A stretch of 64,000 bases of DNA from JACCYI01 sp963828075 (GTDB lineage: Bacteria > Actinomycetota > Thermoleophilia > Solirubrobacterales > Solirubrobacteraceae): assembly GCA_963828075.1 (NCBI GenBank), contig CAWHDH010000017.1, forward strand, positions 248,001-312,000. The letters are read 5' to 3'. The position numbers were made by a program, and so were the translations under genes. The notes under the pieces were generated by a model. That model was not told the origin of the DNA. It saw only the letters and a list, made by a program, of their open reading frames with translations, and made no database searches. This document shows positions 58,591-64,000 of this stretch, piece by piece. Numbering within the stretch: the stretch's first letter is position 1; the number at the start of each line of letters is the position of its first letter.

Positions 58591-59529
58591 ATGCCGCGCG
58601 ATCCGACCGCTCCCCCGGCCGCCACACTGGGATGGGTGCTTGCGCGCGTGGGAGCCGACGAAGTGGTCTCCGTCGAGCGGCTGCGCGGAGGCTGGACCTC
58701 GGCGATCCATGGCGTGGTCGTACGTCAGCGAAACCGCGAGCGATCGTTGGTCCTGCGCAGGATGTTCCGCGAGCCCTGGAAGACCCACGCGGTGGGCCTG
58801 CTCGGTCGCGAGGCCGCGATCCTGAAGCTGCTGGAGGCGACGGCCGTCCCGGCCCCGAGGCTGGTCGCGGTCGACGCGCAGGCGGAGGCGACCGACGAGC
58901 CGGCGCTCCTGATGAGCCGGCTGCCCGGGCGACTGCGGCTCCGGGCTGTCGTGCAGCCCCACCTGCTCGATGCGCTCGCCCGCATGCTCGCGACGATCCA
59001 TCGCATCGGCCTCCGCGAGCGTGACCGGCCGCGGACCTATGAATCGTGGGCGGTGCCCGAGCGGCGCATCGTTCCCGCCTGGGCCCAGGATTCACACGTC
59101 TGGCAGGACGCGTTCTCGCGCATCGCCGCCGACCCCCCGCCATATCACGGCTGCTTCCTGCACCGCGACTTCCACCCCGGCAACGTCCTCTTCAGCGGGG
59201 TCACGGTGACGGGCGTCGTGGACTGGGTGGAGACCTCCTGGGGACCGCCGGATCTCGACGTGGCGCACTGCTGCACGGCGCTCGCGCTGCTCTCCGGCCC
59301 CGCTGCCTGCGAACGCATGCGTGCCGGCTACGGGGCTGCCGGCGGTCGACTCGCGACCGACCCCGCCGAGCGCGCCTACTGGGAGCTCCTCGACGCGGTC
59401 GGCTATCTCCCTGACCCCGAGAAGGTCGCGCGGCCCTGGCGCGAGAGCGGTCGCGGCGACCTCGATCCGACACTCGCCCGCGTCCGCCTCGAGGGCTACG
59501 TCGCGCAGATCCTCGCCCGCGCGACATGA
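58591..59529 (+). CDS. Phosphotransferase family protein (APH-like)
   Basis: 312 residues. Aminoglycoside phosphotransferase/choline kinase-like fold: SLVLRRMF with the probable ATP Lys replaced or shifted to Arg, the catalytic loop CFLHRDFHPGNVLF and the metal-binding VVDWVETSWGPPDLD. It may phosphorylate a small molecule such as a sugar, homoserine or drug; resistance cannot be assumed. GGGGGG abuts the ATG. The stop overlaps the next gene (ATGA), so the two are likely co-expressed. Confidence 0.88.
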   Translation: MPRDPTAPPAATLGWVLARVGADEVVSVERLRGGWTSAIHGVVVRQRNRERSLVLRRMFREPWKTHAVGLLGREAAILKLLEATAVPAPRLVAVDAQAEATDEPALLMSRLPGRLRLRAVVQPHLLDALARMLATIHRIGLRERDRPRTYESWAVPERRIVPAWAQDSHVWQDAFSRIAADPPPYHGCFLHRDFHPGNVLFSGVTVTGVVDWVETSWGPPDLDVAHCCTALALLSGPAACERMRAGYGAAGGRLATDPAERAYWELLDAVGYLPDPEKVARPWRESGRGDLDPTLARVRLEGYVAQILARAT

Positions 59530-60152
59530 GCCCTCCCCGCTCACCCGCGACGCTGTGGCGCCCCAGCCCGCGCCGGTTCGCCCGGCTGCTGATCGGCCTG
59601 TGGATCTTCGGCGTGGGGGAGGCGCTGGTGGTCGCCTCCGAGCTCGGCAACTCGCCGTGGACGGTGTTCGCCGAGGGGCTCTCGAACCACACGCCGCTCA
59701 CGGTGGGGACGGCGACGATCGCCACCAGCGTCGCGGTGCTCGTGGCGTGGATCCCGCTCGGCGAGCGACCCGGCCTCGGCACCGTGCTGAACGCGCTCCT
59801 GATCGGCGTCGCGATGGACGCGACGCTCGCCGTGCTCGACCAGGCGCCGCTCGGCGTGCGGGTGGCCGAGCTGTTGGGAGGAATCGCGCTGGTCGGGATC
59901 GGGAGCGGGCTGTATCTCGGCGCGGCGCTCGGGCCCGGCCCGCGCGACGGCCTGATGATGGGCCTGCACCGGCGGACGGGCCGCCCGGTCTCGCTGCTGC
60001 GGGGCGCCATCGAGGTCTCGGCGCTCGTGGGCGGCGCCCTGCTGGGCGGCACGGTGGGCATCGGGACGGTCGCGTTCGCGCTCCTGGTCGGCCCGGCGGT
60101 CGCGGTCGCCCTACGAACCCGCGCCCCCGCGAGCATCCGAAAGGGCCACTAG
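59526..60152 (+). CDS. YczE/YyaS/YitT-like membrane protein
   Basis: 208 residues with about five helices. Typical start: RFARLLIGLWIFGVGEALVV, then ELGNSPWTVFAEGLS with the conserved G-x-x-PW, TVGTATIATSVAVLVAW, and a second half with GIGSGLYLGAALGPGPRDGL and GTVGIGTVAFALLVGP. Function of the family is unknown. ATG overlaps the phosphotransferase stop by four bases. Confidence 0.85.
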   Translation: MSPPRSPATLWRPSPRRFARLLIGLWIFGVGEALVVASELGNSPWTVFAEGLSNHTPLTVGTATIATSVAVLVAWIPLGERPGLGTVLNALLIGVAMDATLAVLDQAPLGVRVAELLGGIALVGIGSGLYLGAALGPGPRDGLMMGLHRRTGRPVSLLRGAIEVSALVGGALLGGTVGIGTVAFALLVGPAVAVALRTRAPASIRKGH

Positions 60153-60192
60153 CCTCTGGCGTCGTCGGCGAACGAGGAGGCGAGCAGCGCAG

Positions 60193-60756
60193 ATGGCCCG
60201 CAGGATCGAAGCTGGACCCCTGGTGGCGGCAGCGGGCGCGATCCTGCTGCTCGTCTCGCTGTTCCTGGACTGGTTCAGCCCCGCGACGAGCGCCTGGACG
60301 GCGTTCGAGGCGCTCGATCTGGTGCTGGCGGGCGTGGCGCTCGCCGCTCTGCTCGCGACCGCCGGCCTGATCGCGCCCGAGGTCGGCGGCCTGGACCGGC
60401 GGTGGCTGGCACCCGTGGCGTTCGCCGCGCTGGTGATCGTCGCCTCGCAGCTGATCAGCCCGCCGCCCGCCGCCACCGAGGCCGAGCTGGAGTCGGGCGC
60501 GTGGCTCGCGCTCGGCGGGGCCCTGCTGATGACGGCGGGCGCACTGCTGAGCTTCTCGCGGATCCGCCTGGCGGTCACCGTGGAGGGCCGCGACCCGCGC
60601 CGGCGGGTGGCGGCGGTCGACGCCCGGCGCCGCCCCGGCCCGGCCGACGACCCCGAGGTCACCCAGCCGATCGGCGCCGTCGAGCCCTCCGCCGGCGATG
60701 CCGCGCGGTCGGCGCCGTCGTCCCCCGGACCGTCGCGCCCACCGCGCGAAGCCTGA
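60193..60756 (+). CDS. Hypothetical membrane protein coupled to the coiled-coil relative
   Basis: 187 residues. Four helices in the first 125 residues (AGPLVAAAGAILLLVSLFL, LDLVLAGVALAALLATAGL, WLAPVAFAALVIVASQLI, GAWLALGGALLMTAGALLSF), then a disordered Pro/Ala-rich basic tail. The fold recalls small actinobacterial membrane proteins without known role. GAGGAGG lies upstream of the ATG. It ends three bases before the coiled-coil protein gene, so the two are translated together. Confidence 0.8.
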   Translation: MARRIEAGPLVAAAGAILLLVSLFLDWFSPATSAWTAFEALDLVLAGVALAALLATAGLIAPEVGGLDRRWLAPVAFAALVIVASQLISPPPAATEAELESGAWLALGGALLMTAGALLSFSRIRLAVTVEGRDPRRRVAAVDARRRPGPADDPEVTQPIGAVEPSAGDAARSAPSSPGPSRPPREA

Positions 60757-60759
60757 GCG

Positions 60760-62271
60760 ATGACCCGCGGCGGCGTCACGTTCGAGCTCGAGCGCTTCGG
60801 CTGGATCGCCGGCGCGCCGCTGCTCGAGGTCGCGGGGCGCTGGCGCGCGCCGCGGCCCCGGCGGCTCGGCCCCGCAGCGCTGGTCGTCCAGGCGGGCGGC
60901 CCGAGCCGCGTGCTGCCGACCGCCACCACCGGTGACGCGCGCGCCGACCCGGACCCTGAGCTGTGGCGGGCGGAGTTCCACTGGACGGGCGGCCGCGTCG
61001 CGTCGGCGGAGCTCGAGGTCGGCGCCGGCCTGGTGATCGAACTGCCCGCGCCCGACGGCGCCCCGCCCGCCGGATCCTTGGCACCGGCGGCCGAGCCGTC
61101 GGAGACCGACCTGCTGCGCCTCGAGCTCGCGGCAGCCCGCCGGCAGGCGGAGGCCGATCGCGCAGAGGCCGACCGGCTGCGCGAGGAGCTCGCGCCCGCC
61201 AAGAGCCGCGCGGCGGAGGCCGACGGCGCTCAGGCCCGGGCCGAGAGCGAAGCGCAGGCGGCGCGCGAGGCCCGCGAGGAGCTCGCCGCGGCCCGCTCGG
61301 CCGCCGAGGCACGCGATCGCGAGGCGGCCGCGGCGCTCGCCGACGCCGACCGCCGGGCGGGCGAGGCGGCGGCCGTCGCCGCGGCCGAGGCGCAGGAGCG
61401 CATCGGCGAGGCCGGGGAGGCCGCCGCGGCCGAGCGCGCGGTGCTCGAGCAGGCGCGGGCGCAGACCGCGGAGCGCGAGCGTGCACTCCTCGCCGAGCAC
61501 GAGACGGAGCGTGCCGAGGCGCGCGAGCGCGAGCGCCGGCTGCTCGAGGAGCGCGAGGCGGCGCGCGCCGAGGCCCAGCGGCTCCAGTCCGAGGTCGAAC
61601 GGCTGAGCGCGGTTGCCGCGCCGCCGGCCGCCGAGAGCGGGGGCGAGGAGGAGGCCGGCGACACGACGCTCGTCGTGGTGGAGGACGAGCCGCCGGCGCC
61701 GCCGGCGGACGAGCCGCCGGCCGAGCCGCAAGCGCCGCCGGTCGTCGAAGCGCCGGCCGAGCCCCAAGCGCCGCCGGCCGCAGAACCGCCGGCCGAGCCG
61801 GATCGTGAACCGCCGCTCGAGCCCCCGCCCGCCGAGGCGGAGATCACGGCGCGCCGGGTCGCCACGACCGCCGGGGAGCCCACGGTCGCCGCAACGCGCC
61901 CCTGGCGGTCCCGGGACGAGGATCCGACCGTGGTGGCGCCGCCGTCATGGCCGCACGAGCCCGAACCCACCGTCGAGGCGCGCCCGGGTGCCCTCAACGG
62001 TGAGGCCGGCCCGCTCGACGGTGACCGCGCCCCGTCCTTCGATCCGGCCCTCGACACGGACGTCGAGCCGCTGCTGCGGGCGCCGACGCACCCCGTCAAG
62101 CGGCCCCGCCGCTCGCGCGGGCCGATCGTGCCGCCGCACCGCTCGGCGGCGGCTTCCCGGCGGCTGCCGGAGCAGCCGCCGAACGAGTCGCCCGCGCTGC
62201 GTCTGATCGCCGCCGTCCTCACCCTCGCGCTCATCATCGCGCTGGTCGTCCTGGTCGTCGTCCTGCTCTGA
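60760..62271 (+). CDS. Membrane-anchored coiled-coil protein related to the giant protein
   Basis: 503 residues. Residues 1-98 match the N-domain of the giant protein at 40737-51074 (VTFELERFGWIAGAPLLEVA, GRW, VIELPAP against VFVLERF...LLRVSGRW...VALPAP). Residues about 114-284 form a coiled coil (AAARRQAEADRAEADRLREE, ERERRLLEEREAARAEAQRL). About 286-365 is Pro/Glu/Ala-rich (PAEPQAPPVVEAPAEPQAPP), then a linker and a C-terminal helix LIAAVLTLALIIALVVLVVV (479-503). No signal peptide: tail-anchored with the N-domain in the cytosol is likely. Function unknown. Confidence 0.82.
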   Translation: MTRGGVTFELERFGWIAGAPLLEVAGRWRAPRPRRLGPAALVVQAGGPSRVLPTATTGDARADPDPELWRAEFHWTGGRVASAELEVGAGLVIELPAPDGAPPAGSLAPAAEPSETDLLRLELAAARRQAEADRAEADRLREELAPAKSRAAEADGAQARAESEAQAAREAREELAAARSAAEARDREAAAALADADRRAGEAAAVAAAEAQERIGEAGEAAAAERAVLEQARAQTAERERALLAEHETERAEARERERRLLEEREAARAEAQRLQSEVERLSAVAAPPAAESGGEEEAGDTTLVVVEDEPPAPPADEPPAEPQAPPVVEAPAEPQAPPAAEPPAEPDREPPLEPPPAEAEITARRVATTAGEPTVAATRPWRSRDEDPTVVAPPSWPHEPEPTVEARPGALNGEAGPLDGDRAPSFDPALDTDVEPLLRAPTHPVKRPRRSRGPIVPPHRSAAASRRLPEQPPNESPALRLIAAVLTLALIIALVVLVVVLL

Positions 62272-62335
62272 CCGCTCGGCGCCGGGCGAATATCGCGGGG
62301 CTAAGCAAGCCGGTCCGCGCGGCCGATACGACCGT

Positions 62336-64000
62336 GTGACGCCGCGAACCCCTGCCCGCGCCCGCGCTCGACTGCGCCTTGCGCAGATCGTCGCCTTCGC
62401 GGCCCTGGCCTCTGTCGTCGCCCCTGGCATCGCGTCGGCCGCCGTGCTCGTTCCGACCACGCCGCCCAGTGTGAGCGGAACCGCGAGCGAGGGCGCCACG
62501 CTGACGATCGAACCGGGCACCTGGCCGGGCGCGACCCCGACCTACGCGTACCGCTGGCAGCGCTGTGACCTCGCGGGCGACACCTGCACGACGATCGCGG
62601 GCCAGAGCCGCGTCACGTACGTCACGACGTCGGCCGACGTGAACCGGACGATCCGGGCCGAGGTGACCGCGACGAGCGCCGACGGGGCTGGGACCGCGCG
62701 AACCGGCGCCACCGACCCCATCACAGGGTTCGCGCCGTCCAACACCGGCCCGCCCGTCATCACCGGCGCCCTGAGGACGGGCCTGACCGTGGGCACCACG
62801 GTGGGGACCTGGCTGGGGACGACGCCGCTGACCTTCGCGTACCAGTGGCTGCGCTGCGACGTCGCGGACGTCGTCTGCACCCCGATCACCGGCGCGACCG
62901 CCGCGACCTACGCGATCGCCCCCGCGGACGAGGGACTGCGACTGAAGGTCCGCGTGACCGCCACCAATCCGGTCTCGGACACCGCCACCTTCAGCGACTC
63001 CACCGCGGCCGTCGCTCCGGCCGCGCCGCCGGTGAACACCGAGGCGCCGACCCTGACCGGCGACGCCCGCGACGGCCAGGTCCTGACCGTCCACACCGGG
63101 AGCTGGACCGGCGCGACGCCCCTCACCTACGCGTTCCGGTGGCTGCGCTGCTCTGCGCTCACCGGCTGCACGCAGCTGCTGCTGCCGGCCACCACGGTCG
63201 CCTACACCTTGACCCCCTCTGACGTCGGCTTCAGGATGCGCGCCGAGGTCGTCGCGACCAACCCCGACGCCGTCGTCACCGCATCGACGGCCGAGTCGAC
63301 GGCCGTCACCGTCGAGCCGCCGCGCGCCACCGTGCTTCCCGTCGTGACCGGGCCGCTGCGCGCCGGGCAGGTCCTGCGCGGCGCCGACGGGACCTGGGTC
63401 GGCACCCCGACGATCGGCTTCACGTACGCGTGGCGGCGCTGCACCCCAGCCTGTACGGCGATCCCCGGCGCCACCGGCCTGACCTACACGCTGACCGCCG
63501 GCGACGTCGGGGCCGCGATCGTCCTGCGGGTCATCGGCGAGAACGCCGCCGGCGCCGTCGCGGCCGACTCGGCCGCGACCGCGACGATCGGCCCGCCGGC
63601 GCCGCCGGTCAACACGGCGCTCCCGAGCGTCAGCGGCAGCTTCCGCGAGAACGGCATGGCCACCGTGTCGACCGGCGCATGGTCCGGCGTGACCCCGATG
63701 CTGTTCTCCTACGACTGGGAGCGCTGCACGGTCGACGGCTGTCTCCTCATCCCGGGCGCGACGAGCGCGAGCTATCGCTTCAGCGTCAACGACGTGGGCG
63801 CGACGGTCCGCGTCCGCGTGACCGCGGCCAACGCGGACGGCGAGCGCGGCGTGCTCAGCACGCCCAGTCCTGTCGTCGCGGCGATCCCCCCGACGACGAC
63901 GCGCGAGCCGGCGCTCACCGGCGTCACCCGCGACGGAGAGACGCTGACCGTGACGCCCGGAACCTGGGGCGGCAGCCAGCCCGTCGAGTTCGCGTACGCC
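62336..64000 (+). CDS. Secreted Ig-like repeat protein, 5 repeats, cut by window end
   Basis: At least 555 codons with no stop before the window ends, so partial. GTG start at 62336 followed by a signal peptide (RLRLAQIVAFAALASVVAPG, cleavage near ASA-A). Then at least five repeats of about 97 residues, each with a start such as PSVSG or PTLTGDARDG, a G-x-W-x-G core, YxWxRC, a second Cys, IxGATxxxY, DVGxxxRxxVTAxN and a Pro-rich link (APAAPPVNTE). The two cysteines per unit (for example AYRWQRC...TC) probably form a disulfide. A long rod-like surface or secreted protein. The opposite strand shows open frames here that are antisense shadows. Confidence 0.8.
   Translation, partial: MTPRTPARARARLRLAQIVAFAALASVVAPGIASAAVLVPTTPPSVSGTASEGATLTIEPGTWPGATPTYAYRWQRCDLAGDTCTTIAGQSRVTYVTTSADVNRTIRAEVTATSADGAGTARTGATDPITGFAPSNTGPPVITGALRTGLTVGTTVGTWLGTTPLTFAYQWLRCDVADVVCTPITGATAATYAIAPADEGLRLKVRVTATNPVSDTATFSDSTAAVAPAAPPVNTEAPTLTGDARDGQVLTVHTGSWTGATPLTYAFRWLRCSALTGCTQLLLPATTVAYTLTPSDVGFRMRAEVVATNPDAVVTASTAESTAVTVEPPRATVLPVVTGPLRAGQVLRGADGTWVGTPTIGFTYAWRRCTPACTAIPGATGLTYTLTAGDVGAAIVLRVIGENAAGAVAADSAATATIGPPAPPVNTALPSVSGSFRENGMATVSTGAWSGVTPMLFSYDWERCTVDGCLLIPGATSASYRFSVNDVGATVRVRVTAANADGERGVLSTPSPVVAAIPPTTTREPALTGVTRDGETLTVTPGTWGGSQPVEFAYA

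Noticed and set aside
58591..59529. Antibiotic resistance gene
   Set aside because: The APH fold is shared by kinases for choline, homoserine, sugars and others, and nothing in context points to drugs.
62234..63474. Minus-strand open frames opposite the Ig-repeat gene
   Set aside because: The plus strand carries a signal peptide and clear repeats; the minus-strand frames are shadows of the repeat codons.
1..64000. rRNA, tRNA, insertion sequences, prophage genes, toxin-antitoxin pairs
   Set aside because: I looked for conserved tRNA arms, transposase or integrase motifs and short paired genes and saw none that I could support.

Overview
The window reads as chromosome from a very GC-rich actinomycete (third codon positions almost all G or C, GTG starts common, many 4-base ATGA/GTGA gene overlaps). 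Gene content (multi-Ig-repeat secreted protein, PD40 propeller, class F-type sortase, DUF993 sugar cluster, GMC dehydrogenase with a gluconate-2-dehydrogenase subunit-3-like partner) suggests the Thermoleophilia/Solirubrobacterales; this assignment is inference. I saw no rRNA, tRNA, CRISPR array, IS element or phage module.

Layout. 1-8.9 kb: edge remnant of a transglutaminase-like gene, ACT-malic enzyme, saccharopine-dehydrogenase family protein, a secreted protein, a DksA/TraR zinc-finger protein, an L-2-hydroxyglutarate oxidase-like enzyme and a GAF-PAS-GGDEF-EAL protein. 9-16.7 kb: LacI regulator, a nested palindromic element (10233-10347), a small wall-protein/sortase/PD40 operon, a LuxR regulator, a nitrilase-family amidohydrolase and a ROK regulator. 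16.8-26.9 kb: one long catabolic run: Gfo/Idh/MocA dehydrogenase, RbsA/RbsC-type sugar ABC importer with two permeases and a lipoprotein binding protein, then TIM-barrel isomerase, second Gfo/Idh/MocA dehydrogenase, DUF993 protein and another TIM-barrel isomerase. 27-33 kb: secreted protein, glutaredoxin, class III aminotransferase, an unknown 725-residue membrane-anchored protein, an unlisted 35-residue membrane peptide and a zinc-ribbon protein. 33-40.7 kb: LacI regulator divergent from aldehyde dehydrogenase, GMC oxidoreductase, its small partner, TIM-barrel isomerase, glycerate kinase and MFS transporter. 40.7-51.1 kb: a single gene for a 3,445-residue coiled-coil protein. 51.2-60.2 kb: cupin, lone receiver, MBL-like protein, GST, a C4-dicarboxylate transporter/sensor kinase/response regulator operon, TetR with a divergent membrane protein, a phosphotransferase and a YczE-like membrane protein. 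60.2-64 kb: a four-helix membrane protein coupled to a 503-residue relative of the giant protein, and a secreted Ig-like repeat protein that runs off the window.

How parts work together. The two sugar regions look like oxidise-then-isomerise pathways (oxidation of a sugar or polyol carbon by Gfo/Idh/MocA or GMC enzymes, then rearrangement or cleavage by TIM-barrel proteins), each with a candidate local repressor. The giant coiled-coil protein and the 503-residue protein share an N-terminal domain of about 98 residues; the smaller one ends in a membrane helix and the giant does not, which points to a two-member structural family. This is the least explained system in the window. Many first genes carry a TANNNT box 6-9 bases before the start codon, suggesting leaderless transcripts are frequent here.
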